A stretch of DNA of 64,000 nucleotides, taken from the NCBI RefSeq assembly GCF_029227915.1, contig NC_079877.1, positions 28,173,851-28,237,850 on the forward strand, read 5' to 3'. This document shows, in pieces, positions 34,801 to 49,800 of the stretch (positions are counted from its first letter, which is position 1; the number at the start of each line of letters is the position of its first letter). This DNA comes from Hydractinia symbiolongicarpus (Eukaryota > Cnidaria > Hydrozoa > Anthoathecata > Hydractiniidae). The notes beneath the pieces were generated by a model. That model saw nothing but the letters and a program-made list of their open reading frames with translations. It was not told the DNA's origin and searched no databases. Made by a program: the position numbers and the translations under genes.

Positions 34801-37800
34801 GAAACTTTCTCCATGATAGAGGACCATTGAAATGGGTGATTGAAAGATCAAATAATATTTGTGTCGTGATAAGTTGGTAAAACAGGGGTATTAATATTGT
34901 ATAAATAAAAATCATTTTTATGAAGAATAATTTTTATTTATACTATTATTAAGAAGCTACTGATTTATAAGTGGTTGTTTTGACAAAGCTGTTTTAGAAA
35001 CTGCATTATCAGCATTACATGCAGCCTTAAACAGTAACAAAAATTAAAGAAAATGGGCACATTTACCACCTGGCATGTCCTTCCATCAAAAAAACTTCTT
35101 TTTTGAAAAACAAAGAATTGACTTGAGCCCTACGAAAAGATATATGTGTAACTAGAAAACTTTTTTGTCTGTGTTTGTATTGGAAATTGGTATAATGTGT
35201 TTTTATTTAATATAAAAATGTACAAAACGTTCTTTGGTTGTGTTCTGTGGATACAAGTACAAATAATGAAATGAGAAAAAATGAGAAACTTTGATCGTTC
35301 ACTAGCTAAAATGGCATTTTTACAAAGTGGCAATATTTTAATATGGAAGTTTTTTTCCTGGAGATCTCATTTAAAAGAAAATCTGTGAAGTGCGACAAAC
35401 AAATATAAAAACTTTGATTGCTTGGTAGATCACCTGCACAACATATTTTGTTTAGCCATTTTTGTCTGATTTATTTCTTTTTAACAGACGGGATTCTGTG
35501 AAAACTGACTTTTTGATCAATCGGTACATCGAAACGCAGAGCAACTCACCATTTTTTAAAGATTTAAAAGTAAATCTCGGACAAAAAGCGATTTAAATGT
35601 AAGCTATAGGTCTTACATGACCCTTCTCTGCGGTGGCTTAAACTTTCTGCACGATTTGATGTCATTTGTTTATAATCGGATCCAGTCCTAAATGAAATCG
35701 AGCATGTCTGTTTTTTTATGAGAAAAAAATTTAATATGCGAAGGTTAGTCAAACAATTTTAAATAAGAAAAACAAGTTAAGTAAGTTTTTTTTTATTTCT
35801 TATGCATTTCTGAGTACTTATAAAACAAAAAAGTTCCCCTTTAAACACCAAGACACTTTTTTGTGCTTCTGCAACAGAACATTAGTTTAAGAGGAGTGTT
35901 TTGATTTTTGTATACAGATAAAATAATTAAACCAATATCGTGAAAACAAAAAATACTATTTACAAAATACAGGATGACGATAAAGAAAGAAATAATACGT
36001 TTGTAAGGATAGGAGAGCAGATACCTTTTGTCAACTAAACCACAATATGGCAATGTATATATTTCACACTTTTCTATACTCAGTTACTATCATTTAAGTC
36101 TGTGACAGTTTCGCCAGTGTCAAATTATGTCATATTTTAGTAATTCACCAAATAGGATCTTCATCCACATTGTCATGGCACCCCTTTGACCTTAAAATAT
36201 AAAGAAGCAATGCTTACATTTACACAGTTTGTACTTACAACGAATAATTTAGGCTCAACTTGTTATAATAAGTTCTCTTTTAAACTGTCGAATATTCAAA
36301 GAAGCATCCCTAAGGATTTAATTACTTAGCATGAGTTTTGTAATTTTTTGCTATGTCTTTCAGATGAATCATGCATGTCGTGCGCTGACATATTTAATGG
36401 AAGCTTTACCACGCTCTTCTGTTGTTGTTATTGATGCTGTGCCAGCCCTTCTCGAGAAAGTATGTACATGTGTAATCTATGTTTACCTTCCTCATGTTTT
36501 GTTTTTCTCATACAGCTAATTTTTGTGTGATTTTTTAGTTACAGACAATTGAATGTATGGATGTTGCTGAACAAGCTTTAACAGCCTTAGAAATGCTGTC
36601 AAAACGACACGGAAAAAATATCTTGCAGGCGGTAAGAATACTTTTAGTAAAAACTTGACAGTAGAAATTTTAAACACTGCTAAGCACTACGAAAGCTCAT
36701 TTATACCAAGGTGAACTGGACGTATGTTGTTCACATATCTTAGTCAGACCGACAAAAAAACATGAAAAAGTGCTGGTTGTGCATTTCCGAGTAAAAAACG
36801 GAGATAAAAAACCTAAAGTTTTTAGAAAATACTGTTATAAAACCTCTTGTAATAAAGTTTTTTTTCTTACAAATTTCAATGTAGACAATAAGAACTAACT
36901 ATCATTACACTTGAGTTCTTTCTGACATTTTGAAAATTATATGTCCACCATGAATTCTTTTGTATTTTTTAAGAAATGAGCAAGCAGAACTTGTAAGACC
37001 AGATTCTTTTTCGTGTGTAGATACAACTTTGGCTGCCCATGGTAAAACCAAGGGTTATAAATAATTTAACATGTAATGCGTAACATGTAATGAAAATAAT
37101 CTTTTACCGAAAAATTTTAAATAAGTGGATTTTTCTAAGAACACATGTTAGCAATAAGTTGAGAAGAAATAGGTAAGAATACACCAAACTGCTCTGAAGT
37201 ACTAACAGCACAACTTGAATTTCTTGCACAAAAAATCCAATGCTTACAATATTTGATAATGATTGTAAAGCGAGTGCTTCAAGAACTAAATTTTTGCTTC
37301 GAAAAGCATTTCTTTTGGTATAGTTGTTGTAATCAAAAAGCATGTCTAAGAAATTTATATGATTTCTTATCTTGGATGGTACGAATTTTACATAGTTGCC
37401 TTTATTGTTTATGTAGGGTGGACTAGGTTCCAGTTTGCTGTTTCTTGATTTTTTTTCAATAGTTGCTCAGGTAACATAGTTCTTTAACCATACTCTTTAA
37501 TTAGTTTTTGGTCTGTCTCTACTATATCTTCTCTGTTTACATTTCAGCGCTCAGCTTTAGGAATTGCTGCTAATTGTTGCCACTCTGTGACAGCAGATGA
37601 ATTTCATTGTGTTAAAGACTCCATTGCAATTTTGTCAAATCGATTGAATAACCAGGTTAGTATTCATCTTTTTATACTGGAGATCATGTTTGCCAAAAAT
37701 TTGTTTATTGCTTGCATCTGGAATCTATTGTACTTGTTTCTTTCTCTAGGATAAGAAGTCACTAGAAAGTGTTTGTTTAGCATTTGCGAGGTTGGTTGAC

Positions 37801-40800
37801 AATGTTCAGAAAGAAAAGGTGTGTTTTCGTTGATGTGATATTTAGCAGTTTGCATTTAAATTTTGACAAACATTGGCGGAAAATTGGAAATATCGTAGAT
37901 ATCTGAACCAAGAAAGTTTTGTTTTAGGAATTATTGGAGAGTCTCTGTGAACATGGCTTGTTATCCAATCTTAAACAATTGGTATGTTTTCTGTTTTTAT
38001 TACGTTTTATTATTTTTTGTGTATTGGTAACGGGCAAATAGTACCCCCTTCAATTGCTTTGTGACCCACGTAGGGCTTCAAGAATTAAAAATCTTGGTAC
38101 ACATCTTTTTGTGTACCTTATAAGTTGCTTAAGTGCATGAGGGTGTACCTCGTATCTTTATGCACCTCAAAAGCCTGTAGGCGCATGTGTGTACATCATT
38201 CATGCACCTGAGCTTGTGTCTCAATGTCAGTTGTTAATTTGCATTTGTAATAAAATGTTTACAGTTGATTTAAAAAAGCAAAATAGGTGCATTTCAGTTA
38301 AAGTTTATATCTGGTATTATATCAGCTTGTGTTCTCTTCTTGTTTAGTTGGTATTATCTCCACCTGTCATCAGTAGTGGTAGCTCTGTTATGGTTATAAG
38401 AATGCTCGCTGTTATGTGTTCTAGATGCCCATCAATAGCAGTAAAACTAATAAAACTGGGTACTAACATTTTCTTTGTGTTAGTAAGACATCATTATATA
38501 GAGAATTTGTTACAACATCAAATTTGTTTTGATGCTTCTGTTTTGATGCTTCTGTTTTGATTGAAAAGGATGTTCTAATTTTTTATTGTGTTAGTACATT
38601 CTATGTTAATTCATTATGGTTTTAGCACACATTAAATAATGTTTAGTATTCCTTAAACATTTCCTATTGCTTTTAGATATTGCAGAAACTATAAGATACT
38701 TATTAATAGGCAGCAATGATATACCACTTGATGATATAGTTGAACTTGTTCCCAGAAGTCCACAAGAACTTTATGAGATTACATGCTTAATTTGTGAACT
38801 TTTGCCAAATTTACCAACTACAGGCATATTCTCTGTTGATGGATACCTTAATAAAGGAGCCTCACATAATAGTACCCTGGGTAGTTGGCAGTGGCGTGAT
38901 GATAAAAATTCTTGGCATACTTATCTTTGGGTTGATAATCGTATTATTGAAGCAGCCTACCAAAGTGGTGAAGATGAAATCAGTTTGTCGACTCTTGGTC
39001 GAAATTATATAATTGACTTCACCAGCATGCAACAGGTTTGTTAATGTTCTTTCAAAGACTAACTTACTTCTCAATTTACCGGATGTCATTAGACTGCTTA
39101 TCTGTTTCTGAAATTCTAACAATTTTAATTTTTGTAGATAAACGAAGATACTGGTACAATTCGTTCTATACAACGGAAAGCTGGCACTGGACAGCAGGCT
39201 TCAATTACCAGCTCAAAAGTTAACGAAGAAAAACGAGATAAACGTTCAATTATTTTTGATACAGAGCCTACTCTTGGAAAAACTATAGTTCAGTCTTTAA
39301 TAGCTGTGATTTACGATGTTTATTATTCTTCTGTTGGACCTGCTGTAAAGCATAAATGTTTGTGTTCTATATTAAAAATGCTATACCATGCTCCAAGGAC
39401 TTTACTGAAAGACGTATTAGTAAAAATACCAATATCAAGTTATATAGCTGGAATGTTGTCCTCCAAAGACTTACGCATTACTTGTTCAGCTCTGCAGAAA
39501 TCTGATATTTTAATGTCGAAACTCTCTGATACCTTTCATGTATATTTTCGGAGAGAAGGTGTCATGCATAAAATTAAAAAACTTGCTGATAGCAATCCCA
39601 GTCCATGTTTGACACCACAAAAAAACAATGTAATATTAGAAGAAGAAGAGAAACATTCACAAGCTATAGCCAGCACTTCGTCAGGCAAGAAATCTAATAG
39701 TGCAACAGATTTACCAAAAGGTTTTGAAGATCTTGGTGATAATGGGAATGATTTGTCAACACCAACGTCAACTTCAAGGTAAGACCATAATCATATGATT
39801 AGACCATTTAGTATCTGATGGTTTATAGTTTGACGTCGCATTTAAGAGATTAGCGATGTCACAAGATCTGAGGTGAAAATTTTTTTATAATATTATTTTG
39901 GGAGGCATTCCAACTTGTGTCTTTAGTAGCAACTCTCTCAGTCTTAAATTCCTTGTCTCTAATAGCCAGATGTTGAATTGTTGTATATAAAAAGATCATG
40001 TCATTAAGTACTTGCTTTTTAAATAGAATAATTGTTTTCAATTTCATGTCACAAATGATTCGTATTTTTAATTTTTTTTTTTACACGTTAGCTTGTCACT
40101 TTTGAAACACGAATTGTAAATTGTAAATATGAAACCCTCCAATGGACCTTTAATCAACAGGTTTTGCTCGGATAACATTTCAATAAAAACAAAACATTTT
40201 TCAAAAAGTAAAAAAGAACATTTTTGGTCAAAATCCGAGTATCCATTGCTTCCCACATTTCTGTTTAAACTATACATAGGGATAGGGTAATCTACTGTTC
40301 CCTAATTTATTACTTATTTAGAAAAAAGAAAGTAATGAAATACATAGGCAAAAATGTAATTGCCACAAAATGTTACAAAACACAGGTCATTGGAAAACAA
40401 TATTGAATGTCAATATTTATCTATTGTAACATAACTTTCATATAATTTATGATATAATTTAAATAAGGTAAAGTTTGACAAGTGTGTTTACTTCTAGGCT
40501 TGCAGCTTTTAAAAGCAAGAGAAGAAACTTAAAACGTTTCGGCCGACAAAGATCATCAAAAACTTCTGTTAATGACGATTCACCTCCTAGTGCTAACACA
40601 AAGAGGTTATCACATGAACCAATGAGACCAAAATCTGCAACATTTTCCTCGTTTTCAAGTTCTTCTGGGTCTTCTAATAAAGGATCGTTTTTTTCAAACT
40701 TTGCACCAAGATGGGGTCATTCACAGTCTTATCAGAATAATGCTTCATCATCTGGCAACACGTCAGAAAAATCTTTAAAGGTACGTGAATTCTCAAACAC

Positions 40801-43800
40801 CATCTTATTATAAAAGTTCAAATTGAGTCTTTCTATTTTAATTTCTTTCATGTCAGCAAAAAGTTACAGACACGAATTTTCTTTTTGCCTCAGCAAACAT
40901 GTTTAACGTCACCAAACTTGTGTTTTACGTCAGCCATTTATATTTTTTTTTGCCACCACATACTCCCATACGCAAACAATAGTTAAATTAAGAGGGAAAT
41001 AATAGCAAAACCTTTGTGTAAATGACATCCAACTTTGAAAAGCATGTCTGCAAATATTTGCCAGCATAAATCTAGAATTTTTGTTACCATTTGCCAATTG
41101 CTGAGTGCCGATGTGAATTAGAAAGGCTGTGAAAATGCAGGAAGGGCAAACCAACAAGCCAGCTTAATAATTCAAGTCAAGGACTGAAAAGCACATTTTT
41201 ATGTTATGGTCCCCTAAGTATAAGGTGAACACAACATTCTTATGATTTAAAACAAGAACTAATTTGTTGTTTCTATGCATGGAAGTTGGTTTTAACTTTT
41301 TTGTCATCTTCGTCTAAATAATACGATTTTGATTAGATTTATATTTTTAAATAATATTGTGGTGACAGCAAGTTTGTCTTTGTTTTCCATTTGTTTGATT
41401 AGATGCTTCTTGGAAGTTAGTTTTTTTATTATAAGCATGCCATTCATTCACAGTATTACAGGTTTTTTAATGCTCGTTTAATGTTGTGTCTCAAATAAAA
41501 CAAACAAACAAACAAATAAAATAATGAGAAATGATCGTGTAATTTTGTTACAGGAAAAATATTTGAAAGAACAAGAACAAAACAAAGAAAAAGTTAAGTT
41601 ATGGATAAAAAAGACAGGTATGTTAAAATTATTGTAATAAAGATTACAAGCATGGATAATAGTCAAGAGATCTTTTTTAATATGTTGGTCAACTTTTTCC
41701 ATGAAATTATTTAGGCACAAAATTAGTGTAAGTTTTAAAAAAATTGTGGTAATTTAATGCCCCTTGGTAAAGTGTAAGCCTAAATATCAGGGATGTTAAA
41801 AAAAGTTTACAAAGAAATATTTCAGCAAGACTCATTCTGGATGAAAACATGACCAAGACTGGAGAAGATAAAAATTCTAGATATATCTATATGTTCGATT
41901 CTGTAAATTACATGCATGCCGGAAAAATAGCCATATTTGTTTTTCGTCGCCATCAGCTCGACTTTCGTGTAAGTCACTAAAGTCAAAAACCAACAGCCGT
42001 TCCGTAACCCCTTTAAAGTTCCTGACTAATTTTTCTAGCAATGGCGAAACAAAGCTTGCACACACATGCACACTTTGTTCTTCTATTAGACTGACATAAA
42101 AAACTAATATCTTCCTGATACGGTTCCAATAAGACTAACTGCAGGGCGTTTTGTAGTCATTTTGAAATAAACAAGAGAAACTGGTTTTCAATATTTATTC
42201 TCAATGTAAAAATACACCTGCCCATAAAATTTTGTCTTTTAAAGTTCCTGATTTGCGTTATTTTAATGCTTTTTTTTGACAGACATATTTGCATTAATTT
42301 CCTTCGTGTTAATTTGGTGGTTTTTAATTTTGTCCTAAAATAAGGTAATCAGGAAAAGATGTAGGGACAAAAATTCAATGTATCAAGGGTTGTGGAGTAG
42401 GAGCGATTTTACTTTTGTTTGGTTGAGGTTTAAAGGGATTTCTAAGTTGAAAATAACATTGAACTGATGACAAAAAAGATCCACAAAAATTTACTTCTCT
42501 GCATTGATAAAGTTTAAATGTGTATTCCTTAACGGTTCAAACATTGACAGAAAAACTTTACTATTATTTTTATACAACATCATAATTTATGAAGCATAAT
42601 TGAATCTGGATAATTTTAAGAAATTAAGAACTTTCAAGGACTTCAAAGGTCTGCAAAATGAATTTGACATTTTTTACTTTACTTTTGGCTCCCTTTAAAA
42701 ACCTGAAAAAATATAACATTTTCTCGAGTAGGGAGTGTTGAGGGTAGTTGATGTTGTATGAATTCACTATGACATTTGCTAGTTTTGGATTTTAGCACAA
42801 GAGTTTTATGATCGATATTTCGCTGAGGAGGCTGGTTACTCCCATCCAGCTTTGGATATACTACAAAAGCTGACATCATCATCAGACGAACTCTCACTAA
42901 ATGTAAGTTTTCATGAAAAATTAGAACAATTAATTTATATATTTTTTGTTGATGGAAAAAAACTGCTTGTGAAATAGGTTAACAACTTTACCTGAGCCTG
43001 TTTGCTTCCAATGCAGCATTTTTTGATTCATTTAAATTGTGATTGATGTTTATATTGTGATTGTAGAGCACAACAGATGTCAAAGCATTGCAAGGTCTTT
43101 GTGAGGTTTTGTTAAATGAAGACATTCAAGCTGGTGCATCTCCATTTGAAATTGTCCATAGTGGCATGGTAACAAAGCTGTTAAAGTAAGTGCAGACCAA
43201 GTGTACGGTAATAAGGAAATTAGTCTATTTTTTTTCTATATCTGAATAGAGGTATAAACAGTATAAATACTATAGTAGTATAGTTAGCGAGTTATTTTGA
43301 GAGGATTTTTGTTGCAGCAATTTAAAGAATAAAATTATACAATAAACCACATCTACACTTGTTTTGATCTTTTTAGATACATCACATGTGAAGGCTGCAA
43401 AACAGACATTCCTCGTGCAACCAGAATCAAACGATTTCTTTCCACCTTCTTTGGTATTCAGGTACAGAATTTTCCTAAAGCTAGTTCTCACTGACTTGAA
43501 TATCATTTTCTTAAATACATAACAATGATATTGATACCATTCTCAGTTGGCTTTTGTGCTGAAATGTATTTGTGAGAACTTATTCCTGTAAATGATAAAT
43601 TTCCATTTTTTTTTTGTTATATCAGGAGCACCGTGAAGTTTCAACGCACACCGAAATAGTAAGTAACAGTTTGTGTTCTGTATTATAATTTTTTACAAAG
43701 GTCTTGATAGACACAAGGCCGTTACATAAACTGTTTTGAAAAGTTTGCGAATTTATTTCTAAAATTCAGTTTCCGTTTAAATTCCATAAATTATACTCTA

Positions 43801-46800
43801 TTTTATATTATTAAGTAAACCAATCAAGGGTCATTCATTCTGTTACCTTGATCCATTGAATTAACAACATTGAAGATAGAGACAGTTAATTATTTTCACT
43901 TGGTGCTGACAATACTTCTTCGATAATCTTATAAAAAAAAGTAACAGAGCTAAAAACAAGATGCACAAATATGTCTGGATTTTTGCTACTTAGGCAACAT
44001 TTTTTGCCACATAGGCCTTTAAATCCCAGGGTATTCAGTCCTTTTTTCGATTTTCTTTGTAACGTTGGATTCTGACAACAATTGCAAATTTGCCATTATA
44101 CTATTGATGACAACTGTAAAAGATGTTTAAAATTTTGAGAATTTGTAAAGTCCAGTAGTCAATAATCGCAAAAGGACTTAGGACTGAAAATCTTAGGATA
44201 ATTTGTTTTTTTAAAATCTTAACGGATAATAATTCTCCTTCCTCCTCATTTTTTTCGACCTTAGCAGGGCATTGTATGGATTGTAACTACCACAGGGTTG
44301 TCACACCTCCTTAATTTTCAATTTTTAAATGTCCTCTAAAAGTAGATTTTTAACAATCTTCTCGAATCTCCTTAATGTTAGTTTTATAACATGTCACCAG
44401 TTTTTTATGAAAATACTATAATGTCAAAAAAGTTAAAATTTTCATCAAAATCATCATCCCCAAATTCGACTCTTTAAAAAAGGTGAATTTCAACCTGATA
44501 TATACGTCTGCTAAAGGTGATTTTGTTTGGCCATTTCAGGAAACAACTAATCCAATAAAATGTCCAGTAAGAATCAATATTTCAAATTTGCATCACTAGA
44601 CATTCTTTCAGTAATAAAAAGAATATCTTTAATTTCCCTTTTTTATTTAGAAAACATCTATAAAACCACCCATTGTGCCTCTTGTGCAGAAATTAAATCT
44701 GTGCATTAATCAACTGGAACAGGTTCGTTGTAGTGTTTCAAAATTTTGTTCATCGTTCCGTCTCTTTGCTTCATATTTACCTAAAAGTTCTTGGAGGGAG
44801 GTCGCTCAATTTTTTATCCTAGCTTGTAAGACTGTAAAACCATTTTAGTTCCCTGTTAAATGTCAAGACATTCCCGGTGCAAGTATGGCTGGTGGATCAA
44901 GGTCAGTTTCATTTTACCTTGGGAATTTCTCTCCCATACTAATAATTGTATTTATTCTAAATGAACATTCTAAATTTTACATTGCAGGGGATCATCAGCT
45001 TTGCGTTTTTTCAACACTCATCAAATCAAGGTATGGATATTAAAATCAGTAACACTTTCTCTCCCTTCAAAACACTCTGTAGTCAAATCGAATATGAATG
45101 CAAAGACGATTTTAACTATTGTTTTAAAATTAACAACTAATTTTATTCATTCTCTCTCAGCTTGTGTAAAATACTATAATATGAAAAAAAATCATAGGAC
45201 TTCTCTATCACTCAGTGTGTGACAAGGTTTTACCAACATCCATGTTTACATTTAGTGCCATCTCCAACGTCATCCTGATTGTACCAACGTGAAACAGTGG
45301 TCAGGTGGTGCTGTTAAAATTGATCCGTTGGCATTAGTGCAGGTACTTGCATGTTTCTTGCATTCAAACGCTCTACCTGTCTTGTCTTGTTCGATGTTAG
45401 GAAGGAGGTCTAGTTTATGTTTTACGAGCAATATAAGTATAACCTCTACTTGTCATCCTGATTTTAGGCTATCGAGAGATATCTGGTTGTCAGAGGATAC
45501 GGGCGTACACGCGAGGTAATTCTCACAATTTAAATTTTAGTGGCTGAAATTTTATGTTGGTGTTTTCTACTGCGTGTTTTTTGTTAAAGGATATTGACAA
45601 TGAAATGAGTGATGACGATGACAGATCGGATGATGAAATCGAAGAGTCATGGGTATGGAATATTTTCAAATTTATATTATTAAAAACTGAACATGATTTT
45701 TATAAGGCTGTGACCACAAAGTTTCCTGATTCTAATAATTCACATTCCATTCTTTTTAGGCAACGCAATTGCAAGGATCAGGAAACTCAAAGTACGTGCA
45801 TACTGGTTTTTATTTAATCCACTGAATATGTGATTTCAATGTGTTTTGTTTTTAATTTAGCAATGGTCAATAATTATCTGTAACAGATACGTAGTTTTCT
45901 AGTAGACTGTTATTTTCTAATGTGATTGCGGATTTAATCTGTGACTAGCAATTACAATGTTTATTAATCTTTTCTGCTTAAAATTGGACACTCGAACAGA
46001 TTTGATGTTTTACACGGTTGTCTAGTTGCACCATGGATGTACGTGGTGAAAATGAACAAAGCAGAAATATCCAATTCTTTAGTTAACATAGTATTTATGA
46101 TATTTAAAATTTCAGTTATATGTATCCTGTGTTTCTATTCTTAAGACAAATTTAACGTTCAATGGAGCTATACTTTATGTCTTCTCAAAACTTCAAAATA
46201 TGTTGTTATTGTTTTTTTCAGGCACGTATTAGAATTCACTTTAAACGGGCACGTCTTACCTTACAATATGACAGTTTATCAAGCAGTACGACAGTATGCA
46301 CAAGCTAATGTAAGTATAGTCAAGTTTGCGTCATTGACTGCATAATACATAACACGATGAAATACTGAACGCTGAAATGTTTCTTTGCTTCCATCATTTT
46401 ATTTTGATGTTTGACCCAGACTTTTAAAATAGTCTTTGTTTTTTTTACATATTTTAATTTTTAGTTAAAACAATACGTTTTTATCCCCTTTTATTCTGGT
46501 AATCTGTTATTTATTAGTTTGACGAGGAGAGTGAAATTGACGACGATACTGGTCCATTTGGTCGAGCAAGTATTTGGTCCGGTACACACACCCTTTAGTA
46601 AGTCTCGGCATACCTTATTTAAGCTTACATTTAGCTGCGTTTTCATTAGACAAAAAGCGTTGCATGGGGGTGTTAGGATATCGAATGAACGTTTTGTTAC
46701 CCTCAGAAAGGTAAATTTGTGCGTAATTTTTCATATTAGAGACTTTTCACTATGTAGGTTTTGATCCTGATGTAAGATATACCAGGTGACGAAGAAAGTT

Positions 46801-49800
46801 TACATGGAAATAGCAAAAAGTCACACAGCCCTTTAAAATATATAAGACTAGCATAAATTTGCGAAAAAGATGTTCCTACTGTTAAAAACAATGTTTTTAT
46901 GATTTTTCAAACAATGTCAACTCACATTAGTTTTTTAAGTCTAAAAACACATTTAGGCATTCTGTCCTCCCTTTTTTTAATAATAGTGACGTTTTAGAAA
47001 CACAGCCATGCTATGTGAAGTAGCTATTAAACTTACCTCTCTCTCTAAAACATGTTTTCTATTTTCAGCTTCAAACCTATATGCCAACAGGCTGAGAATA
47101 AAAATGCAAATGTGCCAAAAAGAACCAAATCTGATTTTTCCGTGAAATCCATTTTAAGAAGCAAAACTACATCCATGATAGAAGCACCAAAACAAAATGG
47201 TAGGTGTAGTAACTAGTGAACAAAGATAGTACAACACAGTGGTAGGTATAACTAATAGACAATAAAAAGTGGCATGTCAGTTAACTTTTTTTATTATCTT
47301 GTTTATTTAGGGTTTGCAGCATATCTAGATGATAAATTACCTGGCGACTTTTGTAAGTTTTTTCTTTAAATTGGGTGACCGATACAATCATTTAAACTTA
47401 TCTCGTTAAAACTAAGGGCTGGTGTACAACTTTGTTTTACCTCTGTGTACTGTGGCTATGATGTCTATTTTATGTTTCTTTTATAGCTATCAAGGATCCA
47501 TCGCTGGAAGTAATATGTCTCTTGAGGGTTCTCTTTCACTTAAATTCCAACTGGGGAAGATACTTTGATGTTAGTATTTGTTGTTCTTTTTACGTAACAA
47601 ATTTGTAAATCATTTCATCTCAATTTGTCTGATAAATTATTTTGTGTTTAGTTACAAACATCTCGAGCTGTTGTGTCAACATTAGAATTTGTGAACACCA
47701 AGTTAACTGCTAAAGCTACGAGACAATTACAAGGTAAAACTGGTTGTGTTTTTTATAGTGATATTTCATATGCATTCTGATTGGCAGAATTTCCTTTTTC
47801 TCTGCCAATAAATCGATCAGTCCGTACTAACATATTGTTTCTTAATAAATAAGTAGAAGATAATATTAATTGTAAATATCCTGTGTTATGGTGTTTGACT
47901 ATCTATGTCTATATTTGATTCTTCAGATCCATTGGTTATAATGACAGGAAACCTTCCCTCATGGTTGGTCGAGTTAGCAAAAGCCTGGTGAGGAAGTTGT
48001 GTCTTACCACCTCGAAATTTTTTACTCAGTAACAAAACAATAGTATTTTAAATTTGTACGTACTTTTTTTTAGTGCGTTTATTTTTCCATTTGAGTGTCG
48101 ACAGTTGTTGTTCTATACGACTACTTTTGATCGTGATCGAGCTGTTATGAAACTCCAGGTTTGTACACTTCTTTCTGTTGTTGTTTTGGTCTATTTCGAT
48201 GTTAAAACTTAACACTGTGTAAACCAAACGTTAAAGTTGCACTTGGCAGTCGATAAAAACCCTAAATCGTTTCAGTCTAGCTAATATACATTCTGTCGTA
48301 GTGTATGCAGCCTTAAATGCTTTTTTTCATAAGTTTAAGAATCGTTGGAATTGTTATTTTAAAGTCATATTCACATTTGCATTTGTTTGTATGAAAGAAT
48401 TTTCGTTGTGTGTCTCAACCTTAAAATATAACAAAGGAATAATTACCTCAAGTTATTCAATTTTTGCGAAGATTAATTTTCAGGAATTAATCATGTTAAA
48501 ATATTTCGAAGACAAAGATAATTTATTTCTTACTTAACTTGCTCATATCACAAAGCGTGATCACTATTTTTATTGAAAATTTACTGAGAAGAAAAATAAA
48601 GATTAATTTTAACAAATAAATCATTACTAGCAATCTCGCAAAGATGTATTTTCGCGAAAAGACCTTTTCAATATTTCTCGCATTTGGATAACATTCGCTA
48701 AAGTTGCGAAAATCAATTTACGCGAACGTTGTTCAACAACTCAAGATATTTTATATTCATTTAAATCTTATTCATATCTGGTGATTATTCATCAACAAAG
48801 AATTGTTCTCTTGCAGGAAACAGTACCAGATCTAGCAACAGCAGACAGCAGCGATAGAGTAACACCACGATTGGATAAAAAGAAGGTAATTTTATTAAAT
48901 TTTATTTTATTAAAAAGTTGATCCTTGCAAGTTGAAAAGATTATGTAACAATCATGACGGTTTTATTTTTGTGTTTTATATCTGGGAGTTCTTCTTAATT
49001 AATCAAAAAGCTGTATTGTTTTGGCCTGTGTATCCAATTTTTATTGTTGTAATCGTTCCTCACAAAAAATACAAGAAGCTTAATAACTTGTCGTGGTTAC
49101 TATACAAATTTGCTATCTTATTGTTGTTAATTCTGTACATTTTGTTCTTATTCAGCGTACCGTGTCAAGAAAGGATTTACTGAAACAAGCCGAAAATGTT
49201 ATTACTGACTTCATTAATACAAAATCACTTTTGGAAATACAATACGAAGGAGAGGTAAGTTAAATGTAGTGTTTTTGTGTGTTTGTTTGTTTTTGTGTGC
49301 AGTTTTATTATGTGCTTTTGAGTTGAAAGCGTATGGAATGCCAAATGCACTAGTTTACGCTTAAAAATGTTTTAATATTTTGAAACTGGGGAAAACTAGC
49401 TAAAAACATTCGACATATAAAAAAAAAATCTTATGTTCTTATTTGCTACTTGTTATATTTTTTACATGGCATTGTGGCAGCATTTACAGTAAACATGTGC
49501 TACGGAGAAAATTTTCGTGAATTTTTCCATGGGTTAACAACTAGATTCTATAATAGCCATAGTCTGTATGTGCGCAGAAAAAAAACTTGTGCTACGAAGA
49601 ATCAAAATTTTCATGCATGAAATAGAAATGCTACATATGTATAACAGGCGAATTTCACGGGCTAACGACTAGTCTATTATAATGCTTATTGTTCACGTGT
49701 TAAAGCTGTGATAAAATCTGAGTATAAAAAACTGCTGATGTGGTTGTTTTTCATACTATGAAGATAGCTCACTTGATCCTTGAAGTAATATTCAAAAATA

